A stretch of 64,000 nucleotides of DNA, from the NCBI RefSeq assembly GCF_030272615.1, contig NC_081415.1, positions 421,096,257 through 421,160,256 of the forward strand, written 5' to 3'. Below are positions 36,112 through 47,158 of the stretch, piece after piece; positions within the stretch are counted from its first letter, which is position 1, and each line of letters starts with the position of its first letter. The notes under the pieces were generated by a model, which did no database searches, was not told where the DNA came from, and saw only the letters and a list, made by a program, of their open reading frames with translations. The translations under genes were made by a program, and so were the position numbers. Source of the DNA: Cryptomeria japonica. Taxonomy: Eukaryota; Streptophyta; Pinopsida; Cupressales; Cupressaceae.

Positions 36112-37282
36112 TAAAAAAGGGGGGTATAAGTGGACACTTTTTTTCTGAAATTAGGTGAACCTCAACTTGGAGGCAAAATTCAAAAGTCATCGACTCAAGA
36201 TATGAAGATAATCAAAGAACAAATATTGTAGTACTCTAAATATAGTTTCCAAAACACTAAACATTTTAAAAATTGGATAAGATTAAGGGGGTCAAATCCT
36301 TGGCGCACGAAAAACAGACCCTGATTTTTTCTAAAAAATATAACATAGTGTCTGACGTGCGCATCAAAAAAGTCATAGTTAGATTTAGTATTTTGACAAA
36401 TCCTTTGGCAAAAAGATAGTTAAGAGTAAGCACTAGAAGATGTTTATTTTTTTGTAATTTTTTGTTGAGTATTTTTTTTAATGATTTTTCCAATCGAGCA
36501 CATCTTGAAAATTAGGTACCTGTTCGTGCATGAAGCAGAAGTTGCACTAAAAAAATCAAAAATACAATTTTGTTTTTTAAATTGTAAAGAATCAAGTGCA
36601 CTACAATAATATATAAAGTTATTTAAATTTGGATAAGTAGATCAAAAATTATTAAAAAAATGGTGCACGTATGTCTGTGAGAACTATGGAGACACTGGTA
36701 AAAGAAATTCAATAATAATATGTTATTGTTGTTCAAATTTTAAAAATATTATATGGTTAGAAAGCTCAAAATATGGGTGAAAATATGGTGGCAATTTTAG
36801 AAATACCCACTTGATGAAGTGTAAACCTGATGATGACAAAGTCGAGAAACCAAGTTGATAAAATAAAACACGTCAAAAAGGAGGGAAATGGAGGGAAACC
36901 AAACTTCCAAACCATAGCTTTGTCATCCAGGCCTATTTCCAAGCCTAAACAATCAAAAGCGCGTACGGGGTACCTATGGTATAAAAAGCATGTATGGGGT
37001 ACTTATGGTGTAAGAAGCGCATATGCTCTATCTTTACTATAAACAATGCATACACGCTACTTTTGTTTAAAATTTGGGAGTGAGTATAATATGATATTGT
37101 ATATATAATATGTGTATATACATATAATATATAATTTATATATAATATATAAATATATAATATATAATATCTATATATATATAATAATATATAATATATA
37201 TATATATATATTAAGTATATATACACACATGTGTGTGTATGTATGTGTATTGTCTCCCTCTCCCCCCTCTCAAGTGCTACAA

Positions 37283-37320
<38 letters not shown>

Positions 37321-38999
37321 ATGCAGAGATTCTTGGAGTAGATTGTAATCACCTAGTTATCTTGGTTGCTCTCATCAACCCTCTAACTCCTCAAGCCCAT
37401 CCGATGGTACTTGGTAGGGGTTTTTCTAGTTATACCTTCAAGGCCTAATTCACTTTGGTTTTCCTTCAAGGTATAGCCACTGATCTTTAACAACCAACTC
37501 TTCCTATTGAGGATTCCACCTCAATCCCTGACACACTCCCAAGGGCTCCAACAACCTCTGCAAAGGATCTTACTTCTCCAACCTGTTCTATGTGAGTAAA
37601 ATGAACTTACATAGTGTCTTTGATTTCTTTTAGGTATTTTTTCACCTTCAAGCCCATCGCCAAGCTTTATCAACCTCACTTTATCTCTACCGGCTCCAAA
37701 TAGGCCTAATGCAATTAGCCCTCCTATCACGGTTTTCAAGGCTTAGTTTGAAATATTCCCACACAAGGCCACAAATAAATTACATTTATGGACACCCTTT
37801 TCAGAGTTACATACAATATTTCAAAATTCCATCTAGTTCTCCATACACATGGGGTTTCTAATACTGTCCTATTTTTAAGGGTTTTAGGCCTACCTGGGTG
37901 ACTTGCAAAGATGGTTTTCGAAAGCTTCACCAGTCAAAAAACCTGCAAAAACCAATCAAGGACCCTGAAAGGAAATTCAATCAGGTCTCCAATCATGCTT
38001 CAACTTCCCTTCTACCAATCCATATGTGCCCTAAGATCGCACATCTCCCGCTGTCCTAGTCTCACCAACTCCCAACTGTGAGCCTAGGGTATCATTGTAA
38101 ATTCAATACAAAGGTATGCAAAATCACATAACCTATTCTAAACATATTTACATACCCTAACCTATCATTCCACAAGATTACAACTGGTGCCATCAGTGGA
38201 TTCTCAGGTTAGAGCCATTTCTTGCTTAAACCCTAGTTTGCAAGGGTTTTACACCTAGTCATAGAGAGTGGATTAGATATCTGCAACCAAACACAATCAA
38301 ACTTGCTAATCTACCTTGCTGGAAAGAATATTCAACAAAATATCATGCCATGCAATGATATTCTTTTGACAAGTCCGTATTGGACCGTACAATGCAACAA
38401 AAACAAAGAAAAACTGTCAAAATGATGTCAAAACAAGATTTCCTTACAACTCCAAAAAATTGCTTTTGCATTCCAGATCTTCTATCCCATACAATGATGA
38501 TGTATTGGGATTTAAACTACCTGGTTTAGTTGGTTAGAACCAACTTCTTCATCACCAACATAAAAAATGAAACTTTTTCAAAATGTTGTAAAATGTTGCT
38601 TAGCAACTTTACATCTTTTTCCTCACGAGGATGCAACTTTGCATTTTAGTGTCCTACAAGGCTCCAAAGGAACTCTATGCACTCTAGGAGACCTAATAAC
38701 AATGCATTGCACCCTATTACATGATGACTCTATTCTAGAGTAGTGCAACTATGAAAAACACCAACATTACAACCTTCTAGGATATCAACATCCTGAACAT
38801 AACAAAAGCTTGGAAAACTTAATCATGGCTCCATTGAGTCCCAAATGGTTAGTCCATTATTAAAACTTGAAAAACAACACAAAAGACTTAGAACAAACCA
38901 AAATTTCTTGGAGTGATGTGTTCCCTGCACCACCCTCCACGCGGTTATTAATATACCGTGTACGAGGTACTTAGACATAGTTTTATTTGCCTAAGAGCC
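36112..38999. other. Left non-coding part of the DNA transposon
   Basis: It contains GTAC-rich sub-terminal motifs (GCGCGTACGGGGTACC at about 36,959 and relatives to 37,060, with another at 38,940-38,975). A TA-rich stretch follows (about 37,085-37,235), then a (CT)n run at 37,286-37,320. The stretch 37,330-38,930 shows no gene; parts may be a further insertion. Confidence 0.5.
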
Positions 39000-39034
39000 T
39001 CAACGACCTCAAAAGAAGTTTTTGAGGTCGTTGA
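39000..39034. repeat. Perfect 15-bp hairpin upstream of the transposase gene
   Basis: TCAACGACCTCAAAA (39000-39014) is followed by a 5-base loop and its exact complement (39020-39034). It lies about 255 bp before the transposase-like ATG. It could be a regulatory or transposase-binding structure; function unknown. Confidence 0.7.
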
Positions 39035-39289
39035 AGGACCCACTGCAACTGTGTCTGCACTTCTATTAGTATTTTATACATATAAGTAAGTGATTTTTTT
39101 TTGTTTTTGCATGATTTCAAATGATTGAATTGTTGTTCTTATTAGTTTTGTCAATATTATTGTGATTGTTTAAATGTTTTGACTCAAAAAATAATGATAA
39201 GATGCATATTTATGGTTATTTGTTTGTTTATGAAATTTTGTTTACATATATATGTAATATGGTTCTATTTAGGACAATCGATATTAACC

Positions 39290-41650
39290 ATGGGAAAGAA
39301 CAAGTGAGGAATGATGAAACAACGAGAGGCTGAAAAGGAAAGACAAAGGCAACGTATGAAGAAATTACATGACATAAGAACAATGGGAGAAGAAGGTATG
39401 TCATCCTCAACATCTCAATTCGATATACCAAATGAACATAATGCATCTAATGCAATTGAAGAAGAGACATTTGATTTACCGTATGAACCTAATTCAATTG
39501 AAGAAGATACCACATTGAATAATCAATTAAATAATGAACATACACCTGCTCTATTTGATGAATTGAATGTACACAATGCACCGATGTTAACACCTCCTAG
39601 AATCATTTGTAGGAAACCAAAGTATCTAATTGACATTGATGAGAATATATTGAAGCCAATGCCCGAAAAAATGAATGAACGAACTTGTAGGAGAATGGTT
39701 AAAAGAATATGGAAAAACTATTTTGAAAACTTAAATCAAACCGCAAGATGTCAATTAATTGTTCAAATGATTAAAAATTTGAATTTTAGAGAGACAATGA
39801 AAATTCTAGGCCTAAGATCATCTGAAAGTAACAATGAAAGAACTATTGTGAGAAATCTATTTGATGCATATCAAGCTATTGGTTCAAAATCACGTACTAA
39901 AGATTCTAATGCTACTCGACGTGTCATTACATCAACCATAATGAGCAAGAAAATAAAAAAAGATTGTTTGATAAGCAAAACAAGCAAGTCATTAAACGTT
40001 AGTAGAACAACATTAAGTAAAGAATTACAGAGGTGAGAAAAAATAGAGGAACCTAACAATAATTATCTTTGGGCATTCTCGAGTAGACTACCACGCAAAG
40101 ACAAGGTTGTTGTTGATGCACTAAGAACATTAATTAAATTTTTTTGGCATAACAACACAAGAGTTTCGCCCAACCAAAGAGATGTTGTTCAAAGGCGAAT
40201 CGAGTCTACAAATCGTGAGCCACATGCCAAAAAATATTTGGATATGACTCAAACAAAATTTTATGAAAGATTCCTTCAAAAGTTTCCTCAAATAAGAATT
40301 TCTCAAAGATTTTTGAAATGGCAAAACATTTTTATATTAAGATTAATCATGTACACACCACGTGTTGTTGTAGGATGCATATTGAATTTTCCATGCACTA
40401 TGATATTTTTCGTCATATTTGTTCTACTTTGCATGCTAACAATGTTTTGCAGGAATGCAATATACAAGCACCTCCTAAGTCGGTAAGAGAATTTATTTCA
40501 AGTGTGCTATGTAATAGACATGATGGTTGCATTTATTATAAGATGCCTTGTTTGGAAGGTTCTTATGCTATATGTGGTGGTTTGCAACATTTACCAAGAT
40601 GTGTACATTTGGAGAGCACACATGAAATTGGTAGGAAACTAGTTTCTTTTGGAAAATACAAGACAGTCACATATGGAGTTAAAGATGGGAAAAATTTGAA
40701 GAGATGTGAGTTAGTGAAAAATGATATGTGTAGCTGAATTTATGAAAATATTTCAAGAGAAACTAGTTCATGAGTACATAATGCATACACATAGAGCTCG
40801 ATGGTTAGATGAGCAGTTCAAGTTATGTAAGGACACATTTCCTCTTGGCACCATTGTCTCTATCGTTGATTTTGCTGAAAATTATACACTACAACCTCAA
40901 AATGAAGTGTAATCTATGTATTATCATTTTACACAAGTTTCTATTTTTGTACACATAACATTCATGCATGCAGATGATAGCACAGAGGAGGATAGAAAGG
41001 TTGTAAGAGAGTATCACTTCTACATAAGTGATGATCGTACTCATTCATCGGAGTTTGTACAAGGATGCTTTAAAGTTTTCTATGATAATTGAGCCAGATG
41101 GAGACATCAGTGGATTTTGACCATGTATCTGACCTAGTGGATTCAGATGATTTTTTGAGTTAATTTTTTTGCAAGTATTCTTTTTAGTTCATTTTGTTGT
41201 ACATCACAATTTATTTTTGGTATTAATTATCACTTTATAAAATGCAGGTCATGTGTATGCAGTTGTTGCAAAAGAGAACAATGAAGAAGGAATGGATTAC
41301 TATTTGTGTTGTTGTGTTGAGCCTAAAAGAAAATTGACAACCATAATAATTGACGGAGAGGGTATTGAGTACCCAATAGGGTTTGTTGTCGTGACAGGAA
41401 CATGGCTTAGGAGATACTCTATCAAGAATTCTGATGTTTGGTTGTTTGAGGACTTTGAAACACACAGACATATTCTTTATTTCTCTAACCTTGTTGCTGC
41501 AACAAATATTCATTTGATGAAGTATTGTGGTATACCTCATAACAAGATTTTATGGAAAGTTCATAAATCTGATGTCTAGGCAATACTTGACACAATACGG
41601 GTTAGAGTCGATCCTAAAGGCTCACTTGATTGATTCTACGATTCAGAGTA
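39290..41650 (+). pseudogene. Decayed transposase-like gene of the 36-47 kb element
   Basis: The frame starts with MGKNK at 39290, is stopped by TGA at 39305, then runs to TGA at 40034. It continues in frame, with frameshifts near 40,316 and 40,730 and a TAA at 40,910. The N-terminal part has a basic EKERQRQRMKKL stretch and a helix-rich segment that may bind DNA (SKTSKSLNVSRTTLSKELQ). The central part carries HDGCIYYKMPCLEGSYAICG, LGTIVSIVDFAENYTLQPQN and YHFYISDDRTHSSEFVQ. The DFAEN and ISDD blocks resemble a family of uncharacterised eukaryotic DDE-type transposases that I know only by pattern. The usual third catalytic segment is not visible after 41,093 and may be deleted. After a possible intron (acceptor near 41,247) the frame continues as VYAVVAKENNEEGMDYYLCC to GFVVVTGTWLRRY and LVAATNIHLMKYCG, ending near 41,650. 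Inactive. Confidence 0.65.
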
Positions 41651-42201
41651 GAATGATTTTGAGAATTTTGTATATATCGTCGACGAAGTGTTCTATATTC
41701 ATTTTTTATATATATAAATGCCCATGAGTTGGTTTTTACAGTTTTAGGGGCATAATTTTGTATATTTAAATGACAATGAGTTGATTTGTACATATTTAGA
41801 TGCCAAATTTTGTATATTAAAATGGTGATGAGATAAATCGCACATATTGTAATGCCAAATTTTGTATAAAAGCCCATGAGATGATTTGTAAGACATTTTT
41901 TTGTATCTTCAAATATCCAAGAGCTTATTTGACCATACTTAGAGGCAAATTTATGTGACAATGTTTTGTGACTATTTTTTGTGTCTATGTTTTGTGACTA
42001 TGTTTTGAGTTTATGTGATGTGATAAGGTTAATCATGACCATTATTGATAGGGTCAATCATGAGAATTCTTGATTCTTGTATAATCATGAAGAATTATTT
42101 GAGTCATTATCGGGTCATAGGAGTCATAGATTGAGTCTAGATACAAATTGAGCAAAAAATGTCATTATTGTCAAAAAAGTTGTCAAGCAACTTGTACATC
42201 A
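41651..42201. other. No gene seen; repeated TTGTATATTT/ATGAG phrases
   Basis: AT-rich stretch with several loose copies of a phrase like GATGCCAAATTTTGTATA...CATGAGATGATTTGTA (41,705-41,935). It may be a degenerate short tandem array downstream of the transposase gene. Confidence 0.4.
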
Positions 42202-43690
42202 CGTCGGTAGGGTATGACTCTCGATGTTTTGATGCTTTGGGATGCATGAGAGGAGCATGCCCAGCATAAACCTGCCCACTCAGACGTGCTCGTGACATCG
42301 GTTTGTGCACATGACTAACCGAATCAATTCTAGCCTCTCTTGCAACTTTGCATTGCATGTAACTGACAGTTTTTGCAGTAGGCAAAAAAAATGCTACCAA
42401 TTGAAAATGGATTTGAGTCATCAAAAAAGGAGATAGGCCATTGTAAAGGAGCCTCACACAACCCCATAGGTTCAAATGGATTGGTCATATGTGTCCTGGA
42501 TTGGAAGAACAATCTGTCAAAGTTTGACATTCTTTTGGACTCAAGGCACTTGAGAGATCACGTCGGTAGGGTATGACTCTCGACATTCCGACGCTTTGGG
42601 ATGCATGAGAGGAGCATGCCTAGTGTAAAACTTCCCACTTGGACTTTCTTGTGACGTTGGTTTGTGCACATGACAAACCGAATCAATTCTAGCCTATCTT
42701 GCAACTTTGCATTGCATGTAACTGACGATTTTTGCAGCAGGTGAGATAGGACCTTGTATTGGAGCCTCATGCGACCCCATAGGTTCAATTAGATTGGTCA
42801 TATGTGTCCTAGATTGGAAGAAACAGTTCGTCAAAGTTTGACAATTTTTTGGACTCAAGTACTTGAGAGATCTCGTCGGTAGGGTGTGACTCAACGTTTC
42901 GACGCTTTGGGATGCATGAGAGGAGAATTCCTAACGTAAACCTACCCACCCAGACGTGCTTGTGACGTCGATTTGTGCACACGACTAACCAAATAAATTC
43001 TAGCCTCTCTTGCAACTTTGCATTGCATGCAAGTGACAGTTTTTGCAGCAGGCGAAAAAATGCTACCAATTAAAAATAGCTCCGAGTCATCAAAAACCAA
43101 GATAGGCCATTGTAGAGGAGCCTCACGTGACCCCACAGATTCAAACAAATCAATCATATGTGTCCTGGATTGGAATAAACAGTCCGTCAAAGTTTGACAT
43201 TTTTTTGGACTCAGGGTACTTAAGAGATCGCACCGATAGGGTATGACTATTGACATTCTGACACTTTGGGATGCATGAGAGGAGAATGCCTAGCATAAAC
43301 CTGCCCACTTGAATGTGCTCGTGGCATCGGTTTGTGTACACGACGAACCAAATCAATTCTCACCTATCTTGGAACTGACGATTTTTACAGCAGACAAAAA
43401 AATGTTACCAATTGAAAATGCCTCCGAGTCGTCAAAAAATGAGATAGGCCATTGTAGAGGAGCCTCACGCAACCCCACAGGTTCAAACAGATTGATCATA
43501 TGTGTCTTGGATTGGAAGAAACAGTCCGTCAAAGTTTGACAATTTTTTGGACTCATGACACTTGAGAGATCACACCGATAGGGTATGACTCTTGACGTTC
43601 CGACGCTTTGGGATGCATTAGAGAAGAATGCCTAGCGTAAACCTGCCCACCCGGACATGCTCATGACGCTAGTTTGTTCACACGAGAGCC
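42202..43690. repeat. Tandem array of about 340-bp units (four full, one partial)
   Basis: Unit starts, recognised by C(G/A)(T/C)CG(G/A)TAGGGT(A/G)TGACT, lie at 42202, 42561, 42874, 43231 and 43573, giving periods of 359, 313, 357 and 342 bp. Each unit also contains CGCTTTGGGATGCAT, CATTTG or TTCGTGCAC-type blocks, and a segment ending in TTGGACTC. Several overlapping ORFs of 60-110 codons recur in each unit, mainly on the minus strand, and look like repeat translations and not genes. Confidence 0.9.
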
Positions 43691-44209
43691 AAAATTTGAC
43701 CATTGTGAGCGTGAGGGTGCTCTCGCACCACACACATATTGTTGTTTATATTCATATTGTTGATTACATAGGCAAATATTCATTTAAATTTATAAAAGGG
43801 AAGCCACCAAATACATCGAATACACAATAATTAACTGAATACAAGGAGTTTTGTAGGGTTAATTCGACATTTTAAAATTTTTATCAAATCATATTCCACG
43901 ATTGCAATGCTTTATATTATAGATTTTTGTTGTTTATATTCATATTGTTGACTACATAGGAAAATGACTAATTAACATTATAAAAGGACAACCATGAAAT
44001 ACAACGAATGCACAATAATGAACTTAGTACACATTTATTGGATTGAATATCAACATTTATAGATATATCAAAAAAAGGCATGGTTGCCAAGTCAATACAA
44101 GTATTACAAAAATGTGGCATATGCCATGTCCAAATCGATATATAATAAAAATGTAGAATATATCTACATGTATATGTCATTCTATGACCACAACTAACAC
44201 TATATGATC
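43691..44209. other. No gene seen; short local duplication
   Basis: AT-rich. ATATTGTTGTTTATATTCATATTGTTGA-type text occurs twice (about 43,737 and 43,928), each followed by related sequence (ATAAAAGG...CCACCAAATACA and ATAAAAGGACAACCATGAAATACA). This is a local duplication of about 190-bp period. Confidence 0.5.
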
Positions 44210-46818
44210 CTAAACTTGTGGTGGATCATCAAAATCGAGCCTCTTCGATGCAGTACGCGACTCTGTAGATGGCTACAAAACCACAATTCAAAAGCCAAGT
44301 TAGAATCCTTTTGTAGAAAATAGTTCACAATTAACAACATAACTATGAATTTAACTATAATTTCTTTGCAACTGAAATGTAGATTACCTCATCGGCTGAT
44401 CTTAGAGCTAATGTCTTCACTCTCCTCTCCTTGGCACTCTTAAGAGTTTTCTTGAAGACAAACTTAAAAGGATCCACGTTATGGCCGAACCGCAAAGGGG
44501 GCTATTGTAGATTAAATGTACAATTAATACAATGTACTAACATAAATACATCAAAAATGCTTAAAAGATATAATATAGAGAACAATGACGTACCGGTGCC
44601 TGAGATGCTTCTCCAATGGATTGAGGATGGCTCACCATTGATGGAGAAACTGTCGCTATTACCTATACAAAAAATGATAAAAGATTAAATATAATTAATA
44701 TAATGATAAGTATTGTAGGTTAAAAACAATTAACGTAATATATCAAACAAAAGTGTATCAGATACTGAGATGCTTCTCCAGTGCATGGAGGAGGGTGCCA
44801 TTGATGAAGCAACTATGGATATTTCTTGTATGAAATAATTATAAGATTATAATTTATCACAAGTTCACATGTACACGTGCATATAATCATGAAATCAAGA
44901 AAATAAAGTAGAGATACATACCTCCGCCCTCTCTCAATCCACGGGCGAATTAGGTGCATTCAACAAATCCACATAGCTCAATTGCCGTTGTACATGTAAA
45001 ATAGACAAAAAACACTAATCAATCTACAAACCCCAACTAAGACTCGATTTCAGCATTTTCAAACGACTGTACAACTAAAAATGTGTTCAATTACCGTCTT
45101 CTCGCGTTTTGGTGTCTTTGAGGAATTCTTTTTCTTAGGACAAGGCCTAGACGTGAGGGGGTACCCTAAAAAAACAAAATTAACATGAGATATTAATACA
45201 GATAATATATTACATAATTTTAAAAATCTAAAATGAAATGACTTGCATATTCCATCAAAACAATACATAAAAAAGGTTGTACAAAATATGATACCGTATA
45301 GCCTTGTAGGCCAAAATCGATCATTGAGAGCGTGATGTCATGAATCAAAGACATTTGGTCCCCTGTCAACACCAACAAACCAAAAATTGGACCAAGCATT
45401 AAAGATAGTTAGTATATCTTGTAATTTTTTTGAATTCAAAGTGTAATATTCTATTTTAACATGTTACAAAATTTATACCTCAGGCATCGAAGTTGCACCT
45501 GTAGTAACTACAGGAGGAGTATAGGATACCACTGCTGCATCCTGAAATGCATATTATTTGTCTCAATTTAAATCGATGTATAAATGAAAATTTATTTATG
45601 TAATTATAAATTTAAAGTGACTGATAAATAAAATGCTATGAATTCAAATCAACACACCTATGTCTATCATTGATGGGCAAACACCATGTCCATCAACTCC
45701 TCTGTCAGCGCCAAATCCACAATTGTGTGGGCCTGCCATTTACTCCCGCAAATCATGCACGAATGAGATGTGGATCCATCTGTAGCGACCTCGTCATCTG
45801 TCCCTGAGCATATCCCTGAGCAACTGACACACATATGCTGAATGGGCTCTCTGTCGCCACCTGGAGCAACTAATGGCTCATCAACTAGTGCAAGAGGGTG
45901 TGATAACGATGTCCCATGCTGGATGATGGCACCAGTCAATGTTGTGGCTTCCTGAAGAGTCTGTAGCTCCATCAACTCTTTCAGCTCTATTGGGACAACC
46001 TGATGCACTTTGGGTTTGGTTGCTAGGGGGCGACGACTCTCTGGGACTACTCACCTACAGGCTCTAGGTCTATCTTGGGCAGAACCGCCACCTCTAGCAT
46101 GGAACTCTCTCATGTCAAAATAGTTTAGCCACACATTGAGGACAAACTCACAGTATACTTTTCTTAAAAAATACAATGGCACCTCATAATTATTACAAGG
46201 TGGATCATCAAAGACCATCCACCACCTTTGCCAAAAAATATTCTTCATCTACACATTGGTACACCAATGTATGGGAATCCTCTTTACATTAAGAGGTAAC
46301 GACTCACCAATTTTAGGATCAACAAAAAGGGCACATATTTTTTGTTTACTAATATTTTTGTTTTTCACTCCCTCGTATGATAACCCATCAGCATAGTATT
46401 GATGGCACCTATCCCTAAAGTTTCCCCATTTTGTAATGTGTGTGGAAATGACTGTGGCACCACTAGCTAATGTTTCTAGGCCAGTGGCAAGGGATTTATG
46501 ATGCTCAAGCTCCGATGTTTTCAATTTATTAATCAGTCTATTTATTTTAGACGTGTTTTGCCCTAGCCGATTAATCAATTTCTCTTGTTTTTCAAGTGTA
46601 CGGTCAAAAGGAGGAACTGGAGGTGTATCTTGTGGGTTTTCTTCGGGGTTTTTAGGAGGTGCATTTTATTGTTCTTGTTGTGGATTATCAGAATCTGGTT
46701 TTTGAAACAAAAAATAAAAAAACCTAATCAAAATTAACGAAATTAAATTCAAAACATAAAAAAAATTGAATAAATGGGAAAGAAAGACAAAAATTAAAAA
46801 AAAGTAACCTTGATCCAT
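44210..46818 (-). pseudogene. Second gene of the 36-47 kb element: about ten exons, broken
   Basis: Predicted start ATG at 46818 (exon 1, 46809-46818). A 114-bp GT-AG intron joins in phase to exon 2 at 46694 (MDQ joined to DSDNPQQEQ). Exon 2 runs in one frame to about 45,667, with TAA at 46668, TAG at 46251 and TGA at 46053. It includes coiled-coil-like SKINRLINKLKTSELEHHK, FVDPKIGESLPLNVKRIPIH and WQRWWMVFDDPPCNNYEVPL, and a Cys pair region (CVSCSG, CMICGS). Further exons with clean GT-AG borders are visible at 45479-45541, about 45,297-45,361, 45,095-45,172 (basic, PKKKNSSKTPKREK), about 44,932-44,995, about 44,773-44,825, about 44,590-44,665, about 44,395-44,510 and 44,210-44,271 (ending DFDDPPQV). 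No family is recognised. It faces the transposase gene tail to tail and may be an accessory DNA-binding protein; that is inference. Confidence 0.6.
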
Positions 46819-46909
46819 AGCATTTGGAGGAGAAATGAGGTAGCCAGTCCGCGGAGGAAAAAATGTCGTGGTCACGAGAAAATAAGACCCAGTTTTTTAA
46901 AAAAAAACT

Positions 46910-47095
46910 TTTTTTGACAGGTACCGCGTACACAGTTCTTTAGGGCTTATGAGCATGTACACGCTCACTTTCCTAAAAGTAGTGCGTACACATTCACTTT
47001 CCTAAAGATAGTGTGTACGCGCTATTTTTTTTAGGCTCGGGAACAATGGACCTAAGCGTGTACAGGGTGATTTCAAATTTTAGAACCGCGTACGT
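46910..47095. repeat. Right sub-terminal GTAC-rich repeats of the DNA transposon
   Basis: Several loose copies of (G/C)CGTAC(A/G)C(A/G)(C/T) with spacers such as TTTCCTAAA(A/G)(A/G)TAGTG (46,925-47,030, 47,055, 47,088). The motif echoes the left side (36,950-37,060), as expected for transposase-binding sub-terminal repeats. Confidence 0.5.
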
Positions 47096-47131
47096 GCTAC
47101 CTTTTTTTTTGGGTGGTGTCCACTTTTCTAT

Positions 47132-47154
47132 CCACCATCTTTGTACACATACCC
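47132..47154 (-). repeat. Right terminal inverted repeat
   Basis: CCACCATCTTTGTACACATA followed by CCC, complementary to 36089-36111. AAGG follows immediately at 47155-47158. Confidence 0.7.
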
Positions 47155-47158
47155 AAGG

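Larger units (their letters stand above)
36089..47154 (+). mobile_element. Putative 11.07-kb DNA transposon, possibly Sola-like
   Basis: The left end GGGTAAGTGCACAAAGATGG (36089 on) and the reverse complement of the right end GGGTATGTGTACAAAGATGG agree at 21 of 23 positions, and both then carry AAGTGGACAC a few bases further in. The element is flanked by the 4-bp duplication AAGG (36085-36088 and 47155-47158). Inside are a plus-strand transposase-like gene (39290-41650), an array of about 340-bp repeats (42202-43690) and a minus-strand multi-exon gene (44210-46818). Both genes contain stop codons. A 4-bp duplication is a known trait of the Sola superfamily, but I base the class only on that and on the shape of the transposase. 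A new or poorly described plant family is possible. Confidence 0.7.

Noticed and set aside
36945-37448. Ile/Tyr-rich and Ser/Leu-rich ORFs
   Set aside because: Translations of TA-rich and CT-repeat DNA.
42137-43556. About ten overlapping ORFs of 60-110 codons
   Set aside because: The same peptides recur because of the 340-bp tandem units, in several frames and both strands.
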